Shown here: positions 27,026 to 35,289 of the stretch, piece by piece
How positions within the stretch are numbered: the stretch's first letter is position 1
How the letters are laid out: every line of letters begins with the position of its first letter
Assembly (NCBI RefSeq): GCF_020150815.1
Contig: NZ_CP083723.1
Location: 806,001-870,000, forward strand
Reading direction: 5' to 3'
Length of the DNA stretch: 64,000 bases
DNA from: Haloprofundus salilacus
Lineage (GTDB): Archaea; Halobacteriota; Halobacteria; Halobacteriales; Haloferacaceae
Notes under the pieces: model-generated
The model's input: the letters and a program-made list of their open reading frames with translations, nothing else
The model's database searches: none
Told to the model about the DNA's origin: nothing
Position numbers and translations under genes: made by a program

Positions 27026-28065
27026 GCGAGAGCGAATCCGTCCGCAAGACGGAGACCATTCCGCAGTGGAAGCAGACGGAGGTCGACGAACTCGTCGACT
27101 TCGTCGAGAACCACGCGTCGGTCGGCGTCGTCGGCGTTACCGGCATCCCCAGCCGACAGTTGCAGAACATGCGGCGGGAGCTTCACGGTAGCGCGGCCGT
27201 CCGGATGAGCCGCAACACGCTGCTCGTCCGGGCGCTCGAACAGGTCGACAGCGGCTACGAGGACCTCGTCGAACACATCGAGGGGCAGGTCGCGCTCGTC
27301 GGGACGAACGACAACCCGTTCGGGCTGTACAAACAGCTCGAAGCGTCGAAGACACCCGCCCCCATCAACGCGGGCGAGATCGCGCCCAATGACATCGTCA
27401 TCCCCGAGGGCGACACCGGCGTCGACCCGGGTCCGTTCGTCGGCGAACTCCAGCAGGTGGGCGCGCAAGCGCGCATCATGGACGGCTCGATCAAGGTGAC
27501 CGAGGACTCCACCGTTCTCGAAGCCGGCGAGGAAGTCAGCGCCGACCTCGCGAACGTGCTGAGCGAACTCGGTATCGAGCCAAAAGAGGTCGGTCTCGAC
27601 CTGCGCGCAGTCTACTCCGAGGGCACGCTGTTCGACCCCGAGGACCTCGACATCGACGTTGACGAGTACCGCGCGGACATCCAGTCCGCCGTCTCGGCAG
27701 CGACGAACCTCTCGGTCAACGCCGTCTACCCGACGACGCAGACCGCGCCGCTGCTCATCGCAAAAGCGACGAGCGAGGCGAAGGCCGTCGGCATCAGCGC
27801 CGCCATCGCCGAACCGGAGCTCGTTCCGGACCTCGTCGCGAAGGCGGACGCGCAACTCCGCGCGCTCGCGGCGCAGATCGACGACGAAGAGGCGCTCCCG
27901 GAGGAGCTTCGCGGCGTGGAAGCGCCCGCGGCGCCCGCCGAGGAGTCCGCGGACGAGGAACCGACTGACGAAGAAGACGCAGACGCCGAACAGGCGGCCG
28001 AGGAAGACGCCGACGACGACGAAGACGACGACGGCGGCGACGCGCTCGGCGCGATGTTCGGCTAA
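27022..28065 (+). CDS. rpl10: 50S ribosomal protein L10 (P0)
   Basis: A 347-residue archaeal P0-type uL10 which anchors the L12 dimers. The rRNA-binding domain ([40 protein letters not shown]) is followed by the P0 insertion domain and a long helical end. The last 70 residues are an acidic Glu/Asp/Ala tail ending [10 protein letters not shown], the shared stalk tail that recruits elongation factors and is mirrored in L12. Confidence 0.97.
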   Translation: MSESESVRKTETIPQWKQTEVDELVDFVENHASVGVVGVTGIPSRQLQNMRRELHGSAAVRMSRNTLLVRALEQVDSGYEDLVEHIEGQVALVGTNDNPFGLYKQLEASKTPAPINAGEIAPNDIVIPEGDTGVDPGPFVGELQQVGAQARIMDGSIKVTEDSTVLEAGEEVSADLANVLSELGIEPKEVGLDLRAVYSEGTLFDPEDLDIDVDEYRADIQSAVSAATNLSVNAVYPTTQTAPLLIAKATSEAKAVGISAAIAEPELVPDLVAKADAQLRALAAQIDDEEALPEELRGVEAPAAPAEESADEEPTDEEDADAEQAAEEDADDDEDDDGGDALGAMFG

Positions 28066-28089
28066 TCAACACCAACAGAGATCACAACA

Positions 28090-28422
28090 ATGGAATACGT
28101 TTACGCAGCTCTCATCCTGAACGAAACGGACGAAGAAATCAACGAGGACAACGTCACCGCGGTGCTCGAAGCCGCCGGCGTCGACGTCGAGGAATCCCGC
28201 GTCAAGGCGCTCGTCGCCGCGCTGGAAGACGTCGACATCGAGGACGCCATCGAGACGGCCGCCGCGGCACCCGCCGCCGCGCCCGCCGGTGGCGCCGCCA
28301 GCAGCGAAGAACTCGACACCGTCGACGAGGACGAGGCCGAGGAAGCCGAAGAAGCAGAAGCCGAAGAAGACGAGGAAGACGAAGAGGCCTCCGGCGAGGG
28401 TCTCGGCAACCTGTTCGGTTAA
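28090..28422 (+). CDS. rpl12: 50S ribosomal protein L12 (P1)
   Basis: A 110-residue P1-type stalk protein. [36 protein letters not shown] is the dimerising N-terminal domain, then an alanine-rich hinge, then an acidic tail ending GEGLGNLFG. It follows rpl10 by 24 bases and closes the operon. Confidence 0.97.
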   Translation: MEYVYAALILNETDEEINEDNVTAVLEAAGVDVEESRVKALVAALEDVDIEDAIETAAAAPAAAPAGGAASSEELDTVDEDEAEEAEEAEAEEDEEDEEASGEGLGNLFG

Positions 28423-28473
28423 AACGGACGCGTCAGCCGACTCCGCCGTCTCGTTTCGACACTCAATCCCGCG

Positions 28474-28479
28474 TTTTTT
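28474..28479 (+). terminator. T-run terminator after rpl12
   Basis: TTTTTT, 52 bases downstream of the rpl12 stop, is the only long T run in the spacer. Archaeal RNA polymerase terminates at such runs without needing a hairpin. Confidence 0.55.
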
Positions 28480-28574
28480 GAACTCGACCCGACGAGCGAC
28501 CGCGATATCCGCTGGCGGCTCAGACCTCAAAATCATGATCTCACCCGGTACGATGGGTTCACCTGGCACGACCA

Positions 28575-28582
28575 TTTAAATA
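28575..28582 (+). promoter_or_regulatory. TATA box of the TctA-like gene
   Basis: TTTAAATA sits 32 bases before the ATG at 28607, which predicts a transcript beginning at or next to the start codon. It supports 28607 as the true start of the shortened TctA-like protein. Confidence 0.7.
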
Positions 28583-28606
28583 CGAACGCGCGGCCAGTTC
28601 GCCGGG

Positions 28607-29656
28607 ATGGACCCGCTTTCGGTTCGGCCGACGTTCGCGCTCGCGCTCGGCGTCCCCGACCCGGCGATAACGGCGACGGCGCTTCCCGGCCACCGTCTCG
28701 TCGTCGCCGGGCGCGGCCGGGAGGCGCTCAGGCTCTCCGCACTCGGGAGCGTGCTCGCCGTCGCGCTGGCGGTTCCGCTCGCCCTCCCGGTGACGTGGCT
28801 GATGACGGAGGCGTATCCAACGGTCCGAGAACACCTTCCTGTCGTCCTTCTGGTCGTCGTCCTGTCGCTGCTGGTCACCAAGTCTTCGCGGCGCTCCGCG
28901 CTCGCGGGCGCGTTCTGTTTCGCGCTAGCGGCCCTCCTCGGCGTCTCGACGCTCGGTTTGGACCCGAACGCGCCACTAGCACTCGGCGGAATGCTCGCGC
29001 CGCTGTTCTCTGGCCTGTTCGGCGCGCCGGTGCTACTCGACGCGTTCGACGGCGCCGGCGTCCCGCCTCAGGACGACGCGACGTTGACGCTCTCGGGTCG
29101 GGAGATCGGGTGGACCGCGGGGGCGGGGTCGCTCGCGGGCGCTTTCGTCGGCTACTTGCCGGGTGTGTCGGCGGCCGTCGCATCGGTGCTCTCGCTGCCG
29201 CTCGTGCCGAACACCGGCGGTGAAGGAGCGCGCGGCTTTCTCGTCGCGTCGAGCGGTGCCAATACGTCGAACACGGTGTTCGCCCTCTTCGCGCTCGTCG
29301 CGCTCGGCACGCCGCGAACCGGGGTGATGGTCGCGCTCGACGACGGCGGGGGTGGCGTCGGTTCGGGCGCGCTGCCCGCGCTGCTCGCGGCTACTGCCGT
29401 CGCTGCACTCGTCGGATTCGTCCTCGTCCTGGTCGTCGGTGACCGCTACCTCCGCGTCGTCGGGCGGGCGAACTACGCCGTCGTCTCGGTGACGGTGCTC
29501 GCGCTGTTGGTCGCACTCTCGTGGTTGTTCGCCGGCCCGGTCGGCGTCGGCGTGTTCCTCGTCGCGTCGCTCGTCGGTCTCGTTCCAGTTCGACTGCGAA
29601 CCCGGCGCGTCCACCTGATGGGCGTGCTCGTCGGTCCGCTGATTCTGGGAGTCTGA
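28607..29656 (+). CDS. TctA-like membrane protein with short N-terminus
   Basis: A 349-residue hydrophobic protein of the tripartite tricarboxylate transporter permease (TctA) type. FSGLFGAPVLLDAF, a GSLAGAFVGYLPGVSAAVASVLS repeat (PGV motif, about residues 182-205) and VASSGANTSNTVFALFALVALG (about 220-240) fit. Family members usually carry a first PG(L/V) repeat near the N-terminus and are longer; here the protein starts in the middle of that part (MDPLSVRPTFALALGVPDPA). No frame upstream continues it. No TctB or TctC partner is adjacent. It lies between rpl12 and the zinc-protein gene, as in Haloferax. Confidence 0.8.
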   Translation: MDPLSVRPTFALALGVPDPAITATALPGHRLVVAGRGREALRLSALGSVLAVALAVPLALPVTWLMTEAYPTVREHLPVVLLVVVLSLLVTKSSRRSALAGAFCFALAALLGVSTLGLDPNAPLALGGMLAPLFSGLFGAPVLLDAFDGAGVPPQDDATLTLSGREIGWTAGAGSLAGAFVGYLPGVSAAVASVLSLPLVPNTGGEGARGFLVASSGANTSNTVFALFALVALGTPRTGVMVALDDGGGGVGSGALPALLAATAVAALVGFVLVLVVGDRYLRVVGRANYAVVSVTVLALLVALSWLFAGPVGVGVFLVASLVGLVPVRLRTRRVHLMGVLVGPLILGV

Positions 29657-29719
29657 GTCGCGTCCGCACACCGTCTGGCGGTTCCGAGCGGGCGACGAGA
29701 CGGGAGTGAAAGACAACGA

Positions 29720-29726
29720 TTAAAAG
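29720..29726 (+). promoter_or_regulatory. TATA-like promoter of the zinc-protein/aEF-1beta operon
   Basis: TTAAAAG starts 29 bases before the ATG at 29749, the same spacing as at rpl11. The surrounding TTAAAAGTCGTCGC is identical in both promoters. Confidence 0.7.
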
Positions 29727-29748
29727 TCGTCGCCGGGTTTGTCTGGGT

Positions 29749-29928
29749 ATGAGCCAGACGGACCAGCGACAGGAGCGCCAGTGTGTCTCCTGCGGTATCA
29801 ACATCGCCGGGATGAGCGCGGCGTCGTTCAAATGCCCGGACTGCGGGTTGACCATCTACCGGTGCGCGAAGTGTCGCAAGCAGAGCAACCTCTACGAGTG
29901 CCCGGACTGCGGGTTCATGGGGCCGTAA
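29749..29928 (+). CDS. 59-residue zinc protein with four C(P)XCG-type motifs (HVO_2753 type)
   Basis: A microprotein with cysteine pairs at 12/15 (CVSCG), 29/32 (CPDCG), 39/42 (CAKCR) and 51/54 (CPDCG), enough for two zinc sites. Length, motif spacing and position just before the aEF-1beta gene match the Haloferax volcanii HVO_2753 family, for which loss affects swarming and biofilm formation. The name is given from memory of that work. It is probably an RNA- or protein-binding regulator. The start is set by the leaderless promoter at 29720. Two bases separate it from aEF-1beta. Confidence 0.92.
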   Translation: MSQTDQRQERQCVSCGINIAGMSAASFKCPDCGLTIYRCAKCRKQSNLYECPDCGFMGP

Positions 29929-29930
29929 TC

Positions 29931-30197
29931 ATGGGGAAAGTCGCCGCCAAGATGAAAGTGATGCCGCAGAGCCCCGAAATCGACCTCGACGAACTGCAGG
30001 AGCGTCTCGAGGACGCGCTGCCCGAGGGCGGGAAGATCAACGGCTTCGAGCGCGACGAAGTCGCGTTCGGACTCGTCGCCCTCCTGCCGACGGTCATCGT
30101 CCCCGACGATGCCGGCGGCACAGAAGCCATCGAGGAGGCGTTCACGAACGTCGACGGCGTCGAGAGCGTCGCCGTCGAGAACGTCGGTCGCATCTAA
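29931..30197 (+). CDS. ef1b: translation elongation factor 1-beta (aEF-1beta)
   Basis: An 88-residue guanine-nucleotide exchange factor for aEF-1alpha. [27 protein letters not shown] and [25 protein letters not shown] with the end [15 protein letters not shown] are typical of the archaeal family. It follows the zinc protein with a 2-base gap and is surely co-transcribed. Confidence 0.96.
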   Translation: MGKVAAKMKVMPQSPEIDLDELQERLEDALPEGGKINGFERDEVAFGLVALLPTVIVPDDAGGTEAIEEAFTNVDGVESVAVENVGRI

Positions 30198-30203
30198 CGC
30201 ACC

Positions 30204-30247
30204 TTTTTTAATGGGGTCCTCGCGCCGCTTTGCGGCGCTCGAACCCC
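30204..30247 (+). terminator. T-run plus long hairpin after aEF-1beta
   Basis: TTTTTT at 30204-30209 follows the aEF-1beta stop by 6 bases. Directly after it, 30213-30247 can fold: GGGGT/ACCCC (outer) and GCGCCGC/GCGGCGC with a TTT loop (inner), separated by a small internal loop. The T run is the likely terminator; the hairpin may protect the 3' end or terminate from the other side. Confidence 0.6.
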
Positions 30248-30355
30248 GCCAAAAAATCTGTACCAAAAAGGCCGCTCGGCCGTTCGACCTCGCTCGCGGT
30301 CCAACGACCTAACACGAACCGCACCGCCACCAGCGACCGCATCCAACCGCTCCGA

Positions 30356-30527
30356 GTGTTTATCAGTGAATATGGGACCAGACAGCCCCATGCGTTGACG
30401 AGTCGTTGCGGAGTCGGTCAAGGTGGGTGTACGGCGCGCCGCTCCGCGAGTCGTGGGTATCGCTGTGCCGTCTGTTCGCTACAATCGATTTCTCGCTTGC
30501 TTCATCGTTCGTCGCCACGACGAACGA
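30356..30527 (+). ncRNA. candidate small RNA locus, copy A of an intergenic element
   Basis: The 405-base space between the aEF-1beta stop and the PLP-enzyme stop (30198-30602) holds no supported gene. A TATA-like TTTATC (30359-30364) is followed about 30 bases later by a block at 30398-30480 that is repeated, diverged, at 50527-50600. Within it 30406-30413 and 30442-30449 form an 8-bp stem around a 28-base loop with a conserved GTGTACGGCG. The block ends in GTCTGTTCGC in both copies. Copy A is followed by a perfect 10-bp hairpin with a CCA loop (30505-30527). The plus-strand orientation is inferred from the TATA box. See findings. Confidence 0.5.
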
Positions 30528-30602
30528 ACAGTCAGAGGGAGAGATAGATGCTTCTGCGAACGCCGCGTCCGTCTCGGACTTCTGGTTCGTCTGCCGTCGG
30601 CG

Positions 30603-31769
30603 TCAGTCGAGCGCCGCGTCGAACGCCTGTTGGAGGTCCGCCTTCTGGTCGTCGACGTGCTCGATGCCGACGCTGACGCGGATGAGGCTATCCGTGAGAC
30701 CGGCCGCGACGCGCTCCTCGCGCGGAATCGCCGCGTGGGTCATGGGTGAGGGCTGTTCGATGAGGCTCTCGACGCCGCCGAGACTCTCCGCGAGCGTGAA
30801 CACCTCGGTGTTCGAGACGACGGCGCTGGCCTGGTCGAGCGTGCCGTCGAACTCGAAGCTGAGCATCCCACCGAAGTCGTCCATCTGCGCGGCGGCGACG
30901 TCGTGCTGCGGGTGGGCGTCGAGTCCGGGGTAGTAGACGTGGTCGACCGCCTCGTGGTCGTCGAGCCACTGCGCGAGTTCGCGGGCGTTGTCGCAGTGAC
31001 GGTCCATCCGGACGGGGAGCGTCTTCGTCCCTCGGAGGACGAGGAAGCAGTCGAACGGGCCCGGCGTCGCGCCGACGCTGTTCTGGTAGAAGCCGAACCG
31101 CTCGTCCAGTTCCTCGTCGTCGGTGACGAGTGCGCCGCCGACCACGTCGGAGTGCCCGCCGAGGTACTTCGTCAGCGAGTGGCTGACGACGTCGGCGCCG
31201 TGTTCGAGCGGGCGCTGGAGGTACGGCGTCGCGAACGTGTTGTCGACCGCGCAGAGTGCGTCGTTGTCGTGGGCGATATCGGCGAGCGCGGCGATGTCGT
31301 TGACGCGCATGAGCGGGTTCGTCGGCGTCTCGACCCACAGGAGCTTCGTCTCCGGGCGCATCGCGTCGGCGACGGCGTCGTGGTCGGTGGTGTCGACGAA
31401 GTCGAACTCGACGTCGTACTGCTCGTACACCTGCGTGAAGATACGGTGGGTGCCACCGTAGACGTCGTCGCCGGTGACAACGTGGTCGCCGGATTCGAGC
31501 AGGTTCATCACGGTGTTTATCGACCCCATCCCCGAAGAGAAACATCGCCCGTACGCGCCGCCTTCGAGGCTGGCGAGGTTCTCCTCTAAGGCCGTCCGCG
31601 TCGGGTTGCCCGTCCGCGAGTACTCGTAGCCGCGGTGCTCGCCCGGCGCGTCCTGTTCGTACGTGGAGTTGGCGTAGATAGGCGTCATCAGCGCTCCCGT
31701 CTCGGGGTCCGGTTGCTGTCCGTCGTGGATGGCGCGCGTCTCGATTCGTGGCTCCGAACGGTCGTCCAT
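30603..31769 (-). CDS. Cys/Met metabolism PLP enzyme (cystathionine gamma-synthase/lyase type)
   Basis: A 388-residue PLP-dependent enzyme of the Cys/Met metabolism family acting on cystathionine or O-acyl-homoserine. STYEQDAPGEHRGYEYSRTGNPTR near the front, VDNTFATPYLQRPLEHGADVV, and the lysine in SHSLTKYLGGHSDVVGG (about residue 201) are the cofactor-site sequences. VGIEHVDDQKADLQQAFDAAL ends it. The frame extends far upstream, but ATG 31769 matches the family start. Gamma-synthase, gamma-lyase and homoserine sulfhydrylase cannot be separated by eye. It is divergent from rpl21e. Confidence 0.92.
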   Translation of the reverse strand: MDDRSEPRIETRAIHDGQQPDPETGALMTPIYANSTYEQDAPGEHRGYEYSRTGNPTRTALEENLASLEGGAYGRCFSSGMGSINTVMNLLESGDHVVTGDDVYGGTHRIFTQVYEQYDVEFDFVDTTDHDAVADAMRPETKLLWVETPTNPLMRVNDIAALADIAHDNDALCAVDNTFATPYLQRPLEHGADVVSHSLTKYLGGHSDVVGGALVTDDEELDERFGFYQNSVGATPGPFDCFLVLRGTKTLPVRMDRHCDNARELAQWLDDHEAVDHVYYPGLDAHPQHDVAAAQMDDFGGMLSFEFDGTLDQASAVVSNTEVFTLAESLGGVESLIEQPSPMTHAAIPREERVAAGLTDSLIRVSVGIEHVDDQKADLQQAFDAALD

Positions 31770-31828
31770 ACGGAGACCTGTTCGCAATAACGTGTTACTC
31801 TTACTCTTCCGCGGCGCGGGAACGTGTC

Positions 31829-31836
31829 TTTTATAA
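31829..31836 (+). promoter_or_regulatory. TATA box of the rpl21e operon
   Basis: TTTTATAA lies 37 bases before the rpl21e ATG. A direct repeat TTACTC-TTACTC (31795-31806) is 23 bases upstream, in the space shared with the divergent PLP-enzyme gene, and could be a factor site. Confidence 0.65.
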
Positions 31837-31865
31837 TCCGACCGTGAGTAACCCACTCCACGACC

Positions 31866-32159
31866 ATGCCGAGTTCGAACGGTCCACTCAAGGGAAGCAC
31901 GAGAGGCAAACTGACGAATCATCCGCGAGAGCGCGGGACATCCCCGCCACAGCGCGCGATCCAGGAGTTCGAGGTCGGACAGAAAGTCCACCTCAACATC
32001 GACCCGAGCGTCCGTAAAGGGCGTTTCCACCCGCGTTTCAACGGCCACACCGGCGAGGTTCTGGGTAAACAGGGCCGCGCGTTCAAGGTCGAAATCAACG
32101 ACGGCGGTAAGGCCAAGACGGTCATCACGCGCCCGGCGCACCTCCGCGCGCAGAAGTAG
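31866..32159 (+). CDS. rpl21e: 50S ribosomal protein L21e
   Basis: A 97-residue archaeal/eukaryotic large-subunit protein. [30 protein letters not shown] and [33 protein letters not shown] are the full family signature. It starts the rpl21e-rpoF-DUF655-ksgA cluster, an archaeal arrangement. The stop is one base from rpoF. Confidence 0.97.
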   Translation: MPSSNGPLKGSTRGKLTNHPRERGTSPPQRAIQEFEVGQKVHLNIDPSVRKGRFHPRFNGHTGEVLGKQGRAFKVEINDGGKAKTVITRPAHLRAQK

Positions 32160-32160
32160 G

Positions 32161-32517
32161 ATGACGATATTCAAAGAGAAGCTCGACGAGGAGAACCTCA
32201 CCATCTCGGAGGTAAAGCCGCTGCTGCAGGAGGTCGAAGCAGAGCGCGCGGCCGACGAAGAGCGCGAGCTTCGCTACGAGTTGGCGCGCTCCATTGAGCA
32301 CGTCAACCGGTTCGCCGTGCTCGATCCCGAGGAGTCGCGCGAACTCGTCGAAGAGCTGCTCGAGGTGGAGAAGGTCGACGAACAGACCGCGTTTAAAATC
32401 ACCGACCTCCTCCCGCAGGACCGCAACGAACTCCGCGCCGTCTACGCACAGCAGCGCTACGCGCTCTCGGGCGACGAACTCGACGAGATTCTCGATATCG
32501 TCGCCAAGTACGCGTAG
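32161..32517 (+). CDS. rpoF: RNA polymerase subunit F (Rpb4 homologue)
   Basis: A 118-residue Rpb4-like protein which with RpoE forms the polymerase stalk. MTIFKEKLDEENLTISEVKPLLQEVEAERA begins it; LARSIEHVNRFAVLDPEESRELVEELLEVEKVDE and the HRDC-like end LLPQDRNELRAVYAQQRYALSGDELDEILDIV are characteristic. One base behind rpl21e, so the two are co-transcribed. Confidence 0.95.
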   Translation: MTIFKEKLDEENLTISEVKPLLQEVEAERAADEERELRYELARSIEHVNRFAVLDPEESRELVEELLEVEKVDEQTAFKITDLLPQDRNELRAVYAQQRYALSGDELDEILDIVAKYA

Positions 32518-32561
32518 ACCTGGCCTATTTTTTAAATAGCCCGTCACCGTATACGACGGTT

Positions 32562-33161
32562 ATGGCTGGTTCAGAACGCGGTGACGACGAGGCGGAGAGT
32601 CAACCGCAGTACGCAGTCGTCCTCGACTATCTCCCGTACGGGAGGCCGGACGACGACCGGCCGCGGTACCAGAAGCAACCGATAGCGTACGCGCTCGGCG
32701 AGGAGCAGTTCCGCCTCGTCGAACTCACCTTCGACGACGACGCCGACGTGGGTATCGGAGACCGCGTCGTGATAGAACCGAACGCAGCGCGAGAGCACAT
32801 CCAACGTATCCGCACCGTCGACTACGACGAGCTCTCGAACAGCGCAATCAACGAACTGGAGTACGTCGTCGCCGACGTTATCGACGCCGACGAGGAGCGT
32901 TTCGTCACCTTCTACAACGACGCCCAACCCATCACAATCCGTCTCCACCAGTTGGACCTGCTCCCCGGAATCGGCAAGACGCTCCGAAACAACATCCTCG
33001 AACAGCGCAAGCGGAAAACGTTTGAGGACTTCGAAGACCTCCAAGAGCGCGTCTCTGGTCTCCACAGGCCGAAGGAGGTGCTCGCGGAACGAATCATCGA
33101 GGAACTCCGCGACGAGGACCTCAAGTACAAGACGTTCGTCCGTCGGTCGGCCGACGGATGA
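32562..33161 (+). CDS. DUF655 nucleic-acid-binding protein
   Basis: A 199-residue DUF655 protein. AVVLDYLPYGRPDDDRPRYQKQPIAYALGEEQF is the family start, an OB-like domain follows, and the end contains a helix-hairpin-helix stretch LHQLDLLPGIGKTLRNNILEQRKRKTFEDFEDL (about residues 125-157). The conserved place between rpoF and ksgA suggests a role in RNA handling or ribosome assembly. A TATA-like TTTTTTAAATA (32528-32538) before it may give a second, leaderless transcript. Confidence 0.9.
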   Translation: MAGSERGDDEAESQPQYAVVLDYLPYGRPDDDRPRYQKQPIAYALGEEQFRLVELTFDDDADVGIGDRVVIEPNAAREHIQRIRTVDYDELSNSAINELEYVVADVIDADEERFVTFYNDAQPITIRLHQLDLLPGIGKTLRNNILEQRKRKTFEDFEDLQERVSGLHRPKEVLAERIIEELRDEDLKYKTFVRRSADG

Positions 33162-33254
33162 GGCGTCTCCGACCGCTTTCTCGTCGACAGAGTCGCTCTC
33201 CGGCGAGCGACCGCGAACGGGAACTTTACCCACGTCGGGTGTGAAGCCCGTTCA

Positions 33255-34127
33255 ATGACTGGGTCGGACGGAGAGTCCCACAGCCCCGAGCGACGTAACC
33301 CGGACGCCCTGATCCGACGGGCGGGCGTCCGCGGCGACCCCGACCACGACCAACACTTTCTGGTCGACGACCGCGTGCTCGACCGCATCCCCGACTACCT
33401 CCCCGAAGGAACCGACACGAGCCACGTCCTCGAAATCGGCGGCGGTCCCGGCGCGCTGACCGACCGCCTGCTGGCCGTCGCCGACCGCGTGACCGTCGTC
33501 GAACGCGACCCGACGTTCGCGGCGTTTCTCGAACGGGAGTTCCGCGAAGAGATCGAGGCGGGCAAGTTGACGGTCGTCGAACGCGACGCGCTCGACGTCG
33601 AGTTGCCGGAGTTCACCGCGTGCGTCGCGAACCTCCCGTACGGCGTGTCGAGCGAAATCGCCTTTCGACTGCTGCCCGAGAAGCGCCCGATGGTGCTGAT
33701 GTTCCAGAAGGAGTTCGCCGATCGGATGGTCGCAGAATCCGGTAGCGCCGACTATGGCCGCCTCTCAGTGAGTACCCAACACTACGCCGAGGCCGAACTC
33801 GTCGAGCCCGTACCGCCAACGGCGTTTTCGCCGCCGCCCGCCGTCGACAGCGCAATCGTTCGATTGACGCCGCGCGACCCGGACTACGACGTCGACAACG
33901 AGCAGTTCTTTCTCGACTTCGTGAAGGCCATCTTCACCCAGCGCCGCAAGACCGTCAGAAACAGCATTCGGAACACGGCGCACATCTCTGGACTCGCGGA
34001 CCCCAACGCCGTCGTCGACGCCGCGCCCGAGGAACTGCTCCGAAAGCGCGCCGGGAAAGTGACGCCGAGGGAGTTCGCCGAACTCGCCGCCATCGCGGCC
34101 GAGTACCGCGGAGGTGGCGATGGATAG
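33255..34127 (+). CDS. ksgA: 16S rRNA adenine dimethyltransferase KsgA
   Basis: A 290-residue SAM-dependent enzyme that dimethylates the two adjacent adenines near the 16S rRNA 3' end. DQHFLVDDRVLDRI, the SAM motif VLEIGGGPGALTDRLL (about residues 58-73), VERDPTFAAFLE, the catalytic NLPYGVSSEIAFRLL (about 124-138) and KAIFTQRRKTVRNSIRNT are all present. The stop overlaps the MscS gene start by 8 bases. Confidence 0.96.
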   Translation: MTGSDGESHSPERRNPDALIRRAGVRGDPDHDQHFLVDDRVLDRIPDYLPEGTDTSHVLEIGGGPGALTDRLLAVADRVTVVERDPTFAAFLEREFREEIEAGKLTVVERDALDVELPEFTACVANLPYGVSSEIAFRLLPEKRPMVLMFQKEFADRMVAESGSADYGRLSVSTQHYAEAELVEPVPPTAFSPPPAVDSAIVRLTPRDPDYDVDNEQFFLDFVKAIFTQRRKTVRNSIRNTAHISGLADPNAVVDAAPEELLRKRAGKVTPREFAELAAIAAEYRGGGDG

Positions 34128-35289
34128 CGCCCACGTTCTCGTCGCTGAGGAGACGGGGTGGCGGGGGCTGATTCCGTGGTTAGCGAACGCCGAACCGTAT
34201 CCCGAGGCGCAGATTCTCGTCACGGTGATCATCTCCGCGACGCTGCTCGCGTTCAGACGCGGCGCGCACCAGTGGGCCGACAATCGCGGGTGGGAAGTCT
34301 CGGAGTTGGGCGTCTCCGGCGTTGTCGCGCTCATCACGACGGGAGGCATCGTCGTCCTCATCGGGACGTGGGGGCTGACGACGCAGTTGGAGAACGCGTA
34401 CACCGACTTGGATCTCGCCTCCCAGTTACCGAAACTCGCGCTGTCGTTCATCCTCGTCGGTGCGGCGTACGCGCTCACCGGGTTCATCGGCCGCCTCATC
34501 CAGCGACTCGCTGTGTCGAGCAACATCACCGAACACCAGCGCGAACTCGTCTACCGACTGACGCAGGTCGGCATATACTCGCTCGTCGGACTCGTCGTCA
34601 TCGGCCTGCTCACCGAGAACGTCGGAAACCTGCTCGTCGGTGCCGGCTTCCTCGGCATCGTCGTCGGGATGGCTGCCCGTCAGACGCTCGGGTCGGTGTT
34701 GGCGGGGTTCGTCCTGATGTTCTCGAGACCGTTCGAGATCGGCGACTGGGTCGAAATCGGCGAGAACGAGGGCATCGTCACTCATGTCTCCATCGTCACG
34801 ACCCGCCTCCAGACGTTCGACGGCGAGTACGTGATGATACCCAACGACGACGTGAGCGCGAAATCCATCGTCAACCGCACCCGGAAGGGACGACTCCGCA
34901 TCGACGTCGAAGTCGGCGTCGACTACGATGCCGACGTCGACCACGCCGCCGACGTGGCGCTCGACGCCGTCAAGGGTATCGACGAGGGGCTGTCAGTGCC
35001 GTCGCCGCAGGTCGTGCTCAAGGAGTTCGGCGAGTCGGGCGTCATCCTGGGCGTCCGCATCTGGATAGACAACCCCAGCGCGCGCCGGAAGTGGCGCGCC
35101 CGGACGGCGGTCATATTGGCGGTGAAATCCGCCTACGAGGAGGAGGGAATCAACATCCCGTTCCCGGTTCGCGAACTGATGGGCCGCGAAGCCAGCGGCG
35201 GGTTCAAACTCGCCGAGGGGTCGCGCTCGGTGCAAGCCAGCGCCAGTACCGACGGCGGCGAGAGCGGTGGGCGAGGCGAGAGCGAATGA
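34120..35289 (+). CDS. MscS-family mechanosensitive ion channel
   Basis: A 389-residue membrane protein. Four or five helices precede the pore helix (NVGNLLVGAGFLGIVVGMAARQTLGSVLAGFVLMFSRPFEIGDWVEI, about residues 168-214), which carries the glycine/alanine packing of MscS. The beta domain follows (VTTRLQTFDGEYVMIPNDDV). The end is a Ser/Gly-rich tail. GTG at 34114 is possible, but GAGGTG (34111-34116) makes a good ribosome site for ATG 34120. It would protect cells against osmotic down-shock. Confidence 0.93.
   Translation: MDSAHVLVAEETGWRGLIPWLANAEPYPEAQILVTVIISATLLAFRRGAHQWADNRGWEVSELGVSGVVALITTGGIVVLIGTWGLTTQLENAYTDLDLASQLPKLALSFILVGAAYALTGFIGRLIQRLAVSSNITEHQRELVYRLTQVGIYSLVGLVVIGLLTENVGNLLVGAGFLGIVVGMAARQTLGSVLAGFVLMFSRPFEIGDWVEIGENEGIVTHVSIVTTRLQTFDGEYVMIPNDDVSAKSIVNRTRKGRLRIDVEVGVDYDADVDHAADVALDAVKGIDEGLSVPSPQVVLKEFGESGVILGVRIWIDNPSARRKWRARTAVILAVKSAYEEEGINIPFPVRELMGREASGGFKLAEGSRSVQASASTDGGESGGRGESE

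Noticed and set aside
30230-30547. Short frames through the two copies of the repeated element as coding sequence (LTSR start in both)
   Set aside because: Gaps of 1, 1 and 7 bases break the frame between copies, and changes do not favour third positions, whereas stem pairing is kept.
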